Below are positions 50,643-62,406 of a stretch of 64,000 nt of DNA, piece after piece. A program made the translations under genes and the position numbers. Below the pieces are notes generated by a model that was given only the letters and a program-made list of their open reading frames with translations, was not told the origin of the DNA and did no database searches. The stretch covers positions 124,001 through 188,000 of the forward strand of contig NZ_FOET01000007.1 of assembly GCF_900110735.1 (NCBI RefSeq). The letters run 5' to 3'. How positions within the stretch are numbered: position 1 is the first letter of the stretch; each line of letters starts with the position of its first letter. This stretch comes from Streptomyces radiopugnans. GTDB lineage: Bacteria; Actinomycetota; Actinomycetes; Streptomycetales; Streptomycetaceae.

Positions 50643-52243
50643 CCGTGCTGCGCTCGGCGCTGGACACCACGGCGCCGGAGTACGCCGCCAACCGCGAGGC
50701 GATGCTCGCGAAACTGGACGCACTGGAGGCCGAGCACGCCAAGGCCCTGGCCGGCGGCGGCGAGAAGTACGTCGCCCGCCACCGCGGGCGCGGCAGACTC
50801 CTGGCCCGCGAGCGGATCGAGCTGCTGCTCGACCCCGACACCCCCTTCCTGGAACTGTCCCCGCTGGCGGCCTGGGGCAGCGACCACACCGTCGGCGCCT
50901 CGCTGGTCACCGGCATCGGAGTGGTCGAGGGCGTCGAATGCCTGATCACCGCCAACGACCCGACCGTGCGCGGCGGAGCCAGCAACCCCTGGACGCTGAA
51001 GAAGGCGCTGCGGGCCAACGAGATCGCCCGGGCCAACCGGCTGCCGCTCGTCAGCCTGGTGGAGTCCGGCGGGGCGGACCTGCCCAGCCAGAAGGAGATC
51101 TTCATCCCCGGCGGCGCGCTCTTCCGCGACCTCACCCGGCTCAGCGAGGCCGGCATCCCCACGATCGCGGTCGTCTTCGGCAACTCCACCGCGGGCGGCG
51201 CCTACGTCCCCGGCATGTCCGACCACGTGATCATGGTGGACCGGGGCGCCAAGGTGTTCCTCGGCGGACCGCCGCTGGTGAGGATGGCCACCGGCGAGGA
51301 GGCCGACGACGAGGAACTGGGCGGCGCCGACATGCACGCCCGCGTCTCCGGCCTTGCCGACCACTTCGCGGTGGACGAGCCCGACGCGCTGCGCCAGGCC
51401 CGCCGCGTCGTCGCCCGCCTCAACCGGTCCAAGGCCCACCCCGCCCCCGACCCGGCGGCCGTACGCCCGCCGCGCCACGACGAGGACGAGCTGCTGGGCG
51501 TCGTGCCCGGCGACCTCAAGATCCCCTTCGACCCGCGCGAGGTGATCGCCCGGATCGTCGACGACTCCGACTTCGACGAGTTCAAGCCGCTCTACGGCAC
51601 CAGTCTGACCACCGGCTGGGCGACCCTGCACGGCTACCCCGTCGGCATCCTGGCCAACGCCCGCGGTGTGCTGTTCAGCCAGGAGGCCCAGAAGGCCGCC
51701 CAGTTCATCCAGCTCGCCAACCAGCGCGACATCCCGCTGCTGTTCCTCCACAACACCACCGGCTACATGGTCGGCACCGAGTACGAGCAGGGCGGCATCA
51801 TCAAGCACGGCGCGATGATGATCAACGCGGTCTCCAACTCCAAGGTGCCGCATCTGTCGGTGCTGATGGGCGCGAGCTACGGCGCCGGCCACTACGGCAT
51901 GTGCGGCCGGGCCTACGACCCGCGCTTCCTGTTCGCCTGGCCCAGCGCCAAGTCCGCGGTCATGGGCCCGCGGCAGCTCGCCGGAGTGCTCTCCATCGTG
52001 ATGCGCGAGTCCGCGGCGGCCAGGGGCAGGCCCTACGACGAGGAGGGCGACGCGGCGCTGCGCGCCATGGTCGAGCAGCAGATCGAGGCCGAGTCGCTGC
52101 CGGTGTTCCTGTCCGGGCGGCTCTACGACGACGGCGTCATCGACCCGCGCGACACCCGCACCGTGCTCGGCATGTGCCTGTCGGCCGTGCACAGCGCACC
52201 GGTGGCGGGCGCGCGCGGCGGCTTCGGCGTCTTCCGGATGTGA
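50639..52243 (+). CDS. Acyl-CoA carboxylase beta subunit (carboxyltransferase)
   Basis: 534 residues from GTG 50639 overlapping the AtuA stop. Both carboxyltransferase halves are present: acyl-CoA site near LVESGGADLPSQKEIFIPGG and VVFGNSTAGGAYVPGMSDHVIMV, and the biotin site near FLHNTTGYMVGTEYEQGGIIKHGAMMINAV and SVLMGASYGAGHYGMCGRAYDPRFLFAWPSAK. These match methylcrotonyl- and geranyl-CoA carboxylase beta subunits more than acetyl- or propionyl-CoA ones. It transfers the carboxyl group from biotin on the next gene's product to a branched enoyl-CoA. Confidence 0.92.
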   Translation: MTVLRSALDTTAPEYAANREAMLAKLDALEAEHAKALAGGGEKYVARHRGRGRLLARERIELLLDPDTPFLELSPLAAWGSDHTVGASLVTGIGVVEGVECLITANDPTVRGGASNPWTLKKALRANEIARANRLPLVSLVESGGADLPSQKEIFIPGGALFRDLTRLSEAGIPTIAVVFGNSTAGGAYVPGMSDHVIMVDRGAKVFLGGPPLVRMATGEEADDEELGGADMHARVSGLADHFAVDEPDALRQARRVVARLNRSKAHPAPDPAAVRPPRHDEDELLGVVPGDLKIPFDPREVIARIVDDSDFDEFKPLYGTSLTTGWATLHGYPVGILANARGVLFSQEAQKAAQFIQLANQRDIPLLFLHNTTGYMVGTEYEQGGIIKHGAMMINAVSNSKVPHLSVLMGASYGAGHYGMCGRAYDPRFLFAWPSAKSAVMGPRQLAGVLSIVMRESAAARGRPYDEEGDAALRAMVEQQIEAESLPVFLSGRLYDDGVIDPRDTRTVLGMCLSAVHSAPVAGARGGFGVFRM

Positions 52244-52252
52244 GGAGTGGAC

Positions 52253-54328
52253 ATGTCGACAGAAGCGGACGCGGGACGGACCATCGGCTCCGTCCTGGTC
52301 GCGGGCCGCGGCGAGATCGCCCGGCGTGTCTTCCGCACCTGCCGGGAGCTGGGCGTCGCCACCGTCGCCGTCCACTCCGACGCGGACGCGGACGCCCCCC
52401 ACGCGCGGGAGGCCGACGCGGCCGTGTCGCTGCCCGGCGACGCACCCGCCGACACCTACCTGCGCGGCGACTTGATCGTGGCGGCCGCACTGGCGGCGGG
52501 CGCGGACGCCGTCCACCCCGGCTACGGCTTCCTCTCGGAGAACGCCGGCTTCGCCCGGGCGGTACTGGAGGCGGGCCTGGTCTGGATCGGCCCGCCTCCC
52601 GAGGCGATCGAGGCCATGGCGTCCAAGACCCGCGCCAAGGAGCTGATGGACAGGGCCGGGGTACCCCTGCTGGCGCCGGTGCGGCCCGGCGAGGCACGCG
52701 AGGAGGACCTGCCGCTGCTGGTCAAGGCCGCGGCGGGCGGCGGCGGGCGCGGCATGCGGATCGTGCGCGAACTGGCCGCGCTGGAGGACGAGGTACGTGC
52801 CGCGTCGGCGGAGGCGGCGGCCGCCTTCGGCGACGGGGAGGTCTTCACCGAGCCCTACGTCGAGCGCGGACGCCATGTGGAGGTGCAGGTCCTGGCGGAC
52901 GGCCACGGCACGGTGTGGGCCCTGGGCACCCGCGACTGCTCGCTCCAGCGCCGCCACCAGAAGGTGATCGAGGAGGCCCCCGCACCGCACCTGACCGGGG
53001 AGCAGCGCGCCGGACTGCACGGTGCGGCCGAGCGCGCGGCGCGCGCGGTCGGCTACCGGGGCGCGGGCACGGTGGAGTTCCTCCTCGCACCGGACGGGCG
53101 GGCGTACTTCCTGGAGATGAACACCCGCCTCCAGGTCGAGCACCCCGTCACCGAGTGCGTGTACGGCCTCGACCTCGTCGCGCTGCAACTGCGGATCGCC
53201 GAGGGCGCCCCGCTGCCCGCCGCGCAGCCGCCCGAGCCGCAGGGCCACGCCGTCGAGGCCCGCCTCTACGCGGAGGACCCGGCCCGGCAGTGGCGCCCGC
53301 AGACCGGGCGGGTGCACCGTCTGGAGGTGCCCGGCGGCCCCGGGGTGCGGCTGGACGCGGGGGTGGCCGGCGGTGACGAGGTCACCGTCCACTACGACCC
53401 GATGCTGGCCAAGGTCATCGCCTGGGCGCCCACCCGCGCCGAAGCCGTGCGGAAGCTGGCCCACGCGCTGGAGCGGGCCCACATCCACGGCCCGGCCACC
53501 AACCGCGACCTGCTGGTGCGCTCGCTGCGGCACCCCGACTTCGCCTCCGGACGCCTGGACACCGGCTTCTACGACCGGCATCTGACGCACCTGTGCCAGG
53601 AGCCCCCGGACGGCGAACGGCGCCTGCGCGCAGCGGCGTTCGCGGCGGCACTGGCGGACGCCGAGGCGCGCCGCACGGCCGCGCGGACCGTCTCCGGGCG
53701 GCTCGGCGGCTGGCGCAACCTCCCCTCCGGCCCGCAGACCAAGTGCTACCGGGCCGAACCCGGCGGGGCGGAGCTGGAGGTGCGCTACCGGCCCGCGCGC
53801 GGCGGCCCGCCGCTCGCCGAGGACCTGTCGGGCGTACGCGCCCTGCGGGTCGCCGCCGACCGCGTCGAGCTGGAGGTCGACGGCGTACGCCACCGCTTCG
53901 ACGTCGCGGCGTACCCGGACGGTCCGGACGGGCCGGGCGGCGGGGAGGAGCGGGCGAGGGTCTTCGTGGACTCGCCGCTGGGCGCGTACGCCTTCACGGT
54001 GCTGCCGCGCTTCCCCGATCCACGCGACCGCACCGAGCCCGGCTCGCTGCTGGCGCGGATGCCCGGCACGGTCGTGCGCCTCGCCGACCGCCTCGCCGCG
54101 GGCGACGCGGTGACGGCGGGACAGCCGCTGCTGTGGCTGGAGGCGATGAAGATGGAGCACCGCGTCACGGCGCCGGCCGACGGGGTGCTGCGGGAGCTGC
54201 GGGTGACCGCCGGACAGCGCGTGGAGGTCGGCGCCGTCCTCGCGGTCGTCGCCTCCGAGGAGCAGGGCCGCACCGGCGGCGCGGAACCGCCGGCGAGTCC
54301 GGCAACCGACGAAGGGGCAGGGGCATGA
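52253..54328 (+). CDS. Acyl-CoA carboxylase alpha subunit (biotin carboxylase + BCCP)
   Basis: 691 residues from ATG 52253 (GAGGAG at 52242-52247; GTG 52247 overlaps it). N-terminal biotin carboxylase: VLVAGRGEIARRVFRTC, HPGYGFLSENAGFARAV, ATP-grasp loop LVKAAAGGGGRGMRIV, EMNTRLQVEHPVTE. The C-terminal biotinyl domain has LEAMKMEHRV with biotin Lys633. Size and order match methylcrotonyl/geranyl-CoA carboxylase alpha. It forms the holoenzyme with the beta subunit upstream. The stop overlaps the next start. Confidence 0.93.
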   Translation: MSTEADAGRTIGSVLVAGRGEIARRVFRTCRELGVATVAVHSDADADAPHAREADAAVSLPGDAPADTYLRGDLIVAAALAAGADAVHPGYGFLSENAGFARAVLEAGLVWIGPPPEAIEAMASKTRAKELMDRAGVPLLAPVRPGEAREEDLPLLVKAAAGGGGRGMRIVRELAALEDEVRAASAEAAAAFGDGEVFTEPYVERGRHVEVQVLADGHGTVWALGTRDCSLQRRHQKVIEEAPAPHLTGEQRAGLHGAAERAARAVGYRGAGTVEFLLAPDGRAYFLEMNTRLQVEHPVTECVYGLDLVALQLRIAEGAPLPAAQPPEPQGHAVEARLYAEDPARQWRPQTGRVHRLEVPGGPGVRLDAGVAGGDEVTVHYDPMLAKVIAWAPTRAEAVRKLAHALERAHIHGPATNRDLLVRSLRHPDFASGRLDTGFYDRHLTHLCQEPPDGERRLRAAAFAAALADAEARRTAARTVSGRLGGWRNLPSGPQTKCYRAEPGGAELEVRYRPARGGPPLAEDLSGVRALRVAADRVELEVDGVRHRFDVAAYPDGPDGPGGGEERARVFVDSPLGAYAFTVLPRFPDPRDRTEPGSLLARMPGTVVRLADRLAAGDAVTAGQPLLWLEAMKMEHRVTAPADGVLRELRVTAGQRVEVGAVLAVVASEEQGRTGGAEPPASPATDEGAGA

Positions 54329-55515
54329 CCACCGAACAGTGCGCCGGGCACACGGGAACGGCACTGCTGGAGACCGGCGAGCAGCGGGCGCTGCGCGCGG
54401 CCGTCGCCGCACTCGGCGGGCGCTACGGCCGCGAGTACTTCGAGCGGGTGCGCCGGGCGGGCGAGCAGACCGACGAACTGTGGCGTGAGGTGGGAAAGCT
54501 CGGCTACCTCGGCGTCAGCCTCCCCGAGGAGTACGGGGGAGGGGGCGGCGGCATCACCGAGCTGTCGATCGTGCTGGAGGAACTGGGCGCGGTGGGCTGC
54601 CCGCTGCTCATGCTCATCGTCACCCCCGCCATCACCGGCACCGTCATCGCCCGCTTCGGCACCGAGGAGCAGAAGCGCGCCTGGCTGCCCGGACTGGCCG
54701 ACGGCAGCCGGAAGATGGCGTTCGGCATCACCGAGCCGGACGCCGGCTCCAACTCCCACCGCATCACCACCACCGCCCGCCGCGACGGCGGGGACTGGGT
54801 CCTGAACGGCCGCAAGGTCTTCGTCTCCGGCGTGGACATCGCCGACGCCACCCTGATCGTGGGCCGTACCGAGGACGCCCGCACCGGACGCCTCAAGCCC
54901 TGCCTGTTCATCGTCCCCCGGGATGCCCCCGGCTTCTCCCGCAGCATGATCGAGATGGAACTGTCCGCCCCCGAGAAGCAGTTCGAACTGGTGCTGGACG
55001 ACGTACGGCTGCCCGCGGACGCGCTCGTCGGTGACGAGGACGCCGGACTGCTCCAGCTCTTCGCCGGCCTCAACCCCGAGCGGATCATGACCGCCGCGTT
55101 CGCCCTCGGCATGGGCCGCTTCGCCGTCGGCAGGGCGGTGGACTACGCCCGCACCCGGCAGGTGTGGAAGGAGCCGATCGGCGCCCACCAGGCCGTCGCC
55201 CACCCGCTGGCCGAGGCGCACGTCGAGATCGAACTGGCCCGCCTGATGACGCGCAAGGCGGCCCTGCTGTACGACGCCGGCGACGACGCGGGGGCGGGCG
55301 AGGCGGCCAACATGGCCAAGTACGCGGCGGCGGAGGCATGCGCGAAGGCCGTCGACCGCGCCGTGCACACCCTCGGCGGCAACGGCCTGACCAGCGAGTA
55401 CGGTCTGGGCTCCCTCGTCACCGCCTCCCGCGTGGCCCGCATCGCGCCGGTCAGCCGGGAGATGATCCTCAACTTCGTCTCCCACCAGACCCTGGGACTG
55501 CCCAGGTCCTACTGA
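54325..55515 (+). CDS. Acyl-CoA dehydrogenase
   Basis: 396 residues from ATG 54325. Flavoprotein of the ACAD fold: LGYLGVSLPEEYGGGGGGITELSIVLEELG, FGITEPDAGSNSHRITTTARRDGGDWVLNGRKVFVSG, QLFAGLNPERIMTAAFALGMGR, YARTRQVWKEPIGAHQAVAHPLAE and HTLGGNGLTSEYGL near the C-terminus. In this operon it should make the enoyl-CoA that the carboxylase then uses, like citronellyl-CoA dehydrogenase (AtuD) or isovaleryl-CoA dehydrogenase. A 29-base gap with CCGGAGGA follows. Confidence 0.9.
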   Translation: MTTEQCAGHTGTALLETGEQRALRAAVAALGGRYGREYFERVRRAGEQTDELWREVGKLGYLGVSLPEEYGGGGGGITELSIVLEELGAVGCPLLMLIVTPAITGTVIARFGTEEQKRAWLPGLADGSRKMAFGITEPDAGSNSHRITTTARRDGGDWVLNGRKVFVSGVDIADATLIVGRTEDARTGRLKPCLFIVPRDAPGFSRSMIEMELSAPEKQFELVLDDVRLPADALVGDEDAGLLQLFAGLNPERIMTAAFALGMGRFAVGRAVDYARTRQVWKEPIGAHQAVAHPLAEAHVEIELARLMTRKAALLYDAGDDAGAGEAANMAKYAAAEACAKAVDRAVHTLGGNGLTSEYGLGSLVTASRVARIAPVSREMILNFVSHQTLGLPRSY

Positions 55516-55544
55516 GCCACTCCGCCCTTCCTCCGGAGGACACC

Positions 55545-57143
55545 GTGTTCCGCAGCGAGTACGCCGATGTCCCGCTCCTCGACCAGCCCGTCCACGACGC
55601 CGTCCTGGGGGCGTCAGCCCGCGACTTCGCCGACCGCCCCGCGCTGGTCGACGGGGTGGAGGGCACCGAACTCACCTACGCGCAACTCGACGGCTTCAGC
55701 CGCCGCATCGCCGCCGCGTTCGCCGCCTCCGGCCTGCGCAAGGGCGATGTGCTCGCCCTGCACAGCCCCAACACCATCGCCTACCCGGCCGTCTTCTACG
55801 CCGCCACCCGGTGCGGCGCCGCGGTCACCACCGTCCACCCGCTGGCCACCGCCGAGGAGTTCGCCCGGCAGCTCGCCGACTCCCGCGCCCGCTGGATCGT
55901 CACCGTCTCACCCCTGCTGGCCACCGCCCGGCAGGCGGCCGAACGCGCCGGCGGGATCCGGGAGATCGTCGTCTGCGACCGGGCCGACGGACACCGCTCG
56001 ATCCAGGACATGCTCCTCACCGACGACCCCGAGCCGGACGTCGCCATCGACCCGGGCGAGGACCTGGCCGCCCTGCCCTACTCGTCGGGCACCACCGCCG
56101 CGCCCAAGGGCGTGATGCTCACCCACCGCAGCATCGCCACCAACCTCGCCCAGCTCCAGCCGGTCGCGCCCGGCGGCCCGGAGGACCGGCTGCTGGCCGT
56201 GCTGCCGTTCTTCCACATCTACGGGCTGACCGCCCTGATGAACGCGCCCCTGCGGCAGGGCGCCACCGTCGTCGTCCTGCCCCGCTTCGACCTGGAGCAG
56301 TTCCTCGGCGCCGTGGCCAGGCACCGGATCACCGGTCTGTACGTGGCGCCGCCCATCGTGCTGGCCCTGGCCAAGCACCCGGCGGTGGACTCCTACGACC
56401 TGTCCTCGGTACGCCATGTGGTCAGCGCCGCCGCCCCGCTGGACGCCGGCCTCGCCCGGGCGTGCGCCCGGCGGCTGGGCCTGTCCACGGTGCGGCAGGC
56501 GTACGGGATGACCGAGCTGTCGCCGGGCACCCATGTGGTGCCGCTGGCGGAGGAGCACCCTCCGCCGGGGACGGTGGGGAAGCTGCTGCCGAACACCGAG
56601 ATGCGGATCACCGCCCTGGACGATCCCGGCCGCGACCTGGGCACCGGGCAGGAGGGCGAGATCTGGATCCGCGGACCGCAGGTGATGAAGGGCTATCTGG
56701 GCCGCGCGGACGAGACCGCGGCCATGGTCGACGCCGACGGCTGGCTGCACACCGGCGACGTGGGACGGGTGGACGACGACGGCTGGCTCTACGTCGTCGA
56801 CCGGGTCAAGGAGCTGATCAAGTACAAGGGCTACCAGGTCGCCCCGGCCGACCTGGAGGCCGTGCTGCTGGCCCACCCCGGCATCGCCGACGCGGCGGTC
56901 ATCGGCGTCCGCGACGAGGACGGCGAGGAGGTGCCCAAGGCGTACGTGGTGCGCCGCGAGGGCGCGGACCTCACCGCCGAGGACGTGCTGGCGCACGTGG
57001 CCGCACACGTCGCCCCCTACAAGAAGGTGCGGCGGGTGGAGTTCACCGACGCCGTGCCGCGTGCCGCCAGCGGCAAGATCCTGCGGCGCGAACTGCGGGC
57101 CCGGGAGCGGGAGCGGGACAGGGAGAGGGGGGCCACGGCATGA
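55545..57143 (+). CDS. Acyl-CoA synthetase, 4-coumarate:CoA ligase-like
   Basis: 532 residues from GTG 55545 with CCGGAGGA upstream. Adenylate-forming motifs: P-loop PYSSGTTAAPKGVMLTH (about 178-194), QAYGMTELSPGTHV, GWLHTGDVGRVDDDGWLYVVDRVKELIKYKGYQVAP and catalytic Lys in PRAASGKILRREL. The motif set places it with 4CL/long branched acyl ligases. It probably activates the free acid substrate of the pathway. The stop overlaps the hydratase start. Confidence 0.9.
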   Translation: MFRSEYADVPLLDQPVHDAVLGASARDFADRPALVDGVEGTELTYAQLDGFSRRIAAAFAASGLRKGDVLALHSPNTIAYPAVFYAATRCGAAVTTVHPLATAEEFARQLADSRARWIVTVSPLLATARQAAERAGGIREIVVCDRADGHRSIQDMLLTDDPEPDVAIDPGEDLAALPYSSGTTAAPKGVMLTHRSIATNLAQLQPVAPGGPEDRLLAVLPFFHIYGLTALMNAPLRQGATVVVLPRFDLEQFLGAVARHRITGLYVAPPIVLALAKHPAVDSYDLSSVRHVVSAAAPLDAGLARACARRLGLSTVRQAYGMTELSPGTHVVPLAEEHPPPGTVGKLLPNTEMRITALDDPGRDLGTGQEGEIWIRGPQVMKGYLGRADETAAMVDADGWLHTGDVGRVDDDGWLYVVDRVKELIKYKGYQVAPADLEAVLLAHPGIADAAVIGVRDEDGEEVPKAYVVRREGADLTAEDVLAHVAAHVAPYKKVRRVEFTDAVPRAASGKILRRELRARERERDRERGATA

Positions 57144-57952
57144 CGGACACGGACGGCGGGGCGGGCACGGACGGCGGGGGCGGCAGGGACGACGGGCCCC
57201 TGGTGCGGAGCGCGGCCGGGCGGGGCGTCACCACGCTCACCCTCGACTCGCCGCACAACCGCAACGCCCTATCCGCCCGGCTGGTGGGCGAGCTGTACGC
57301 GCACCTGGAGGCGGCCGGGCACGACCCGGACACCCGGGCGGTGCTGCTCACCCACACCGGCACCACCTTCTGCGCCGGCGCCGACCTGAGCGAGGCGGGC
57401 GCGGCGGCCGGGCCGACCGGCGCACCCCTGGGCCTGGCACGGCTGCTGCGCACGGTCGTGGCCTTCCCCAAACCCGTCGTCGCCCGCGTCACCGGGCACG
57501 TACGGGCGGGCGGCGCCGGACTGCTGGGCGCCTGCGACATCGCGGTGGCCGGCCCCGGCGCGACCTTCGCCTTCACCGAGGCGCGGCTCGGGCTGGCCCC
57601 CGCGGTGATCTCCCTGCCGCTGCTGCCGCGGCTGGACGCGCGGGCGGCCGGGCGGTACTACCTGACCGGCGAGCGGTTCGGTGCGGCCGAGGCGGCCCGC
57701 ATCGGGCTGGTCACCATCGCGGCCGAGGACGTGGACGCCGCGCTGGAGCCGGTCCTGGACGGGCTGCGGCGCGGTTCGCCGCAGGGCCTGGCGGAGTCCA
57801 AACGCCTGGTCACGGCGGAGGTGCTGCGGGTGTTCGACCGGGACACCGATAGCCTGGCGGAGCTCTCCGCGCGGCTGTTCGCCTCGGGCGAGGCGCGCGA
57901 GGGCATGTCCGCCTTCCTCGAACGACGGGACCCCCGATGGGTGCACCACTGA
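57140..57952 (+). CDS. Enoyl-CoA hydratase/isomerase family protein
   Basis: 270 residues from ATG 57140 overlapping the ligase stop. Crotonase fold: oxyanion holes in TFCAGADLSEAG and GHVRAGGAGLLGACDIAVAG. The usual first catalytic Glu (GGGxE of rat crotonase) is Gly here, while the second Glu is kept (FTEARLGLAPA). So it may be an isomerase or a hydratase acting on a branched or glutaconyl-type substrate. A Gly/Asp-rich 20-residue N-terminal tail is unusual. Its end overlaps the TetR gene. Confidence 0.85.
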   Translation: MTDTDGGAGTDGGGGRDDGPLVRSAAGRGVTTLTLDSPHNRNALSARLVGELYAHLEAAGHDPDTRAVLLTHTGTTFCAGADLSEAGAAAGPTGAPLGLARLLRTVVAFPKPVVARVTGHVRAGGAGLLGACDIAVAGPGATFAFTEARLGLAPAVISLPLLPRLDARAAGRYYLTGERFGAAEAARIGLVTIAAEDVDAALEPVLDGLRRGSPQGLAESKRLVTAEVLRVFDRDTDSLAELSARLFASGEAREGMSAFLERRDPRWVHH

Positions 57953-58536
57953 CCGCACGGGGCAACGCGCCCAAGCAGGACCGCAGCCGCGCCACCCGGC
58001 GGCGTCTGCTCCAGTCGGCCGTGGCCTGCCTGGCCGAGCGCGGCTGGGCGGGCAGCACGGTCGCGGTCGTGGCCGAGCACGCGGGCGTCACCCGCGGGGC
58101 GGCCCAGCACCACTTCCCCACTCGTGAGGACCTGTTCACGGCGGCGGTGGAGTACGTCGCCGAGGAGCGGTCGGCCGTCCTGCGGGACCTGCCGCGCCCG
58201 GCCGGCGTCCGGGAGGCCGTCGAGGCGATCGTCGGCCTCTACACCGGCGAACTCTTCCGCGCCGCGCTCCAGTTGTGGGTCGCCGCATCCAACGAGCCCC
58301 AGCTCGCGCCCCGGGTGACCGCGCTGGAGGCGCGCATCGGCCGGGAGACGCACCGTATGGCGGTGCGTCTGCTGGGCGCGGACGAGAGCGTGCCCGGAGT
58401 GCGGGAGACCGTGCAGGGCCTGCTCGACATGGCCCGCGGACTGGGCCTGGCCAACCTCCTGACCGACGACAGCGCCCGCCGTGAGCGGGTCGTGGCCCAG
58501 TGGGCGGCCGTCGTGGAGGCGGCCCTGCGCGGCTGA
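57937..58536 (+). CDS. TetR-family regulator closing the carboxylase operon
   Basis: 199 residues from ATG 57937, which overlaps the last 16 bases of the hydratase gene. HTH: KQDRSRATRRRLLQSAVACLAERGWAGSTVAVVAEHAGVTRGAAQHHFPTREDLF. TetR genes at the end of acyl-CoA operons usually sense the acyl-CoA intermediate and repress the operon; the 22-bp palindrome at 47959-47980 is a candidate site. A GC-rich hairpin (58538-58585) follows and faces fadH. Confidence 0.87.
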   Translation: MGAPLTARGNAPKQDRSRATRRRLLQSAVACLAERGWAGSTVAVVAEHAGVTRGAAQHHFPTREDLFTAAVEYVAEERSAVLRDLPRPAGVREAVEAIVGLYTGELFRAALQLWVAASNEPQLAPRVTALEARIGRETHRMAVRLLGADESVPGVRETVQGLLDMARGLGLANLLTDDSARRERVVAQWAAVVEAALRG

Positions 58537-58537
58537 C

Positions 58538-58585
58538 GGGACGGGCGGGGCCGTCCGATCCGGCGGCCCCCCGCCCGGTCCCGTT
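58538..58585. terminator. Imperfect bidirectional terminator between TetR and fadH
   Basis: CGGGAC-GGGCGGGGCCG can pair with CGGCCCCCCGCCCGGTCCCG, with small bulges, between the two convergent stops. Confidence 0.55.
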
Positions 58586-58595
58586 CGCCCGCGCT

Positions 58596-61155
<2,560 letters not shown>

Positions 61156-61179
61156 GCCGCCACCTCTATAGACAAAAAG

Positions 61180-61204
61180 TTTACTAGGTGCGTTGGAGAG
61201 TAAA
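61180..61204. promoter_or_regulatory. Inverted repeat in the SnoaL/PadR divergent region
   Basis: Perfect arms TTTACT and AGTAAA, 13 bases apart, in an unusually AT-rich stretch upstream of the SnoaL-like gene. It is a candidate PadR operator and overlaps the probable promoter. Confidence 0.45.
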
Positions 61205-61312
61205 TCCTGTCGGAGAGTCTGTCCACACCCGCCCGAAACCGCGCCCGCGGGCTCCGGGCCGATGTGGAACAGTCGATTTGTCGGCAGGTCGCCCCCGTGC
61301 TCCAATACGGGG

Positions 61313-61918
61313 ATGGCTCTGCGCAACGCGGTGATGGCGGCCCTGCTGGAAGGCGAGGCGTCGGGCTGGGACCTGGCCAAGGGGTTCGACTCCTCGGTCG
61401 CGAACTTCTGGACCGCCACCCCCCAGCAGCTCTACCGCGAACTCGAGCGAATGGAGCGGGAGGGGCTCGTCGCCGCCCGCGTCGTCCAGCAGGAACGGCG
61501 GCCCAACAAGCGCCTGTTCTCCCTGACCGAGGCGGGATACGCCGCACTGCGCGAGTACACCGCCGCCGCCCTCGCCCGGCCCACCGTCATCCGCGACGAA
61601 CTGCTGGTGAAGGTCCAGAGCGCCGACGTGGGCGACATCGAGGGCGTCCGGGCCGCCGTCGAGACGCAGCTGGAGTGGTCGACGGCCAAGCTGGCCCGCT
61701 ACGAGCGGGGGCGCGCCAAGCTGCTGGACGGGCGCACCGAGGAGGAGTACTTCGAGCAGGCCCGGCGTGTGGGCCCCTACCTCACACTGCTGCGCGGCAT
61801 CGCCTTCGAGCGCGAGAACCTCCAGTGGTGCGAGACCGCCCTGGAGGTCCTGCGACGGCGCGGCGCCGGCGCCGGCGGGCACGGGGACGCGGTGGAGGCG
61901 TCCGGCCGCCGGCGGTGA
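61313..61918 (+). CDS. PadR-family transcriptional regulator
   Basis: 201 residues from ATG 61313. PadR winged helix: MALRNAVMAALLEGEASGWDLAKGFDSSVANFWTATPQQLYRELERMEREGLVAARVVQQERRPNKRLFSLTEAGYAALREYT. The C-terminal Vir_C_2 helix follows (EWSTAKLARYERGRAKLL, YLTLLRGIAFERENLQWCE). It probably represses the divergent SnoaL-like gene. The long open frame to 61193 lacks a start with a ribosome-binding site. Confidence 0.88.
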   Translation: MALRNAVMAALLEGEASGWDLAKGFDSSVANFWTATPQQLYRELERMEREGLVAARVVQQERRPNKRLFSLTEAGYAALREYTAAALARPTVIRDELLVKVQSADVGDIEGVRAAVETQLEWSTAKLARYERGRAKLLDGRTEEEYFEQARRVGPYLTLLRGIAFERENLQWCETALEVLRRRGAGAGGHGDAVEASGRRR

Positions 61919-61982
61919 GGGGCCGGACGCCTCCACCGCGCCCGGCCCCCGTCCCTTCGAACCGGCCCCGGGGCCGCCGCGC

Positions 61983-62348
61983 CTACGGGCCCACCGCACC
62001 GCCCGGCACCAGGTCCGGATGAGCCTCCAGCAGCCGCTCGGGGGCCGCCTGCCGCCATGAGTCGACGAGGATGTCGCGCAGTTCGGCGACGTCCTCCAGG
62101 GCGGCCAGCCTGACCCGCACCCATGCCGATGACGCCTCGTGGGGCGGCACCCAGAACTTCTCCGGCTCGGCCGCGATCAGCTCGGTGCGCTCGTGGCGCG
62201 GGCAGCGCACGGCGACGGAGGTCTCGTCGTCGGGGACGGTGACGTACATCTTCCCGGCCACCCGGAAGGTGGGCATGCTCCATGCCTCCTTCTCCACGGT
62301 CTCCGGGAGGGACAGCGCGATACGGCGGACGTCGTCGGAATCGATCAC
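61983..62348 (-). CDS. MmcQ/YjbR-family protein
   Basis: 121 residues from GTG 62348. CyaY-like fold pattern: DDVRRIALSLPETVEKEAWSMPTFRVAGKMYVTVPDDETSVAVRCPRHERTELIAAEP, then WVRVRLAALEDVAELRDILVDSWRQAAPERL. The family is called DNA-binding by fold similarity, but the function is unproven. It is 58 bases downstream of the acyltransferase gene's end, on the same strand. Confidence 0.85.
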   Translation of the reverse strand: MIDSDDVRRIALSLPETVEKEAWSMPTFRVAGKMYVTVPDDETSVAVRCPRHERTELIAAEPEKFWVPPHEASSAWVRVRLAALEDVAELRDILVDSWRQAAPERLLEAHPDLVPGGAVGP

Positions 62349-62406
62349 GGCAGCACCGTAGCCGTGCCCACCGACACATCCGGACCGTGCCGGGCGCCCC
62401 GTCCCC

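Noticed and set aside
50099..54412. 1437-codon minus-strand ORF across the carboxylase genes
   Set aside because: Opposite-strand shadow of GC-rich genes; the translation is low complexity with no domain, while the plus strand encodes intact enzymes.
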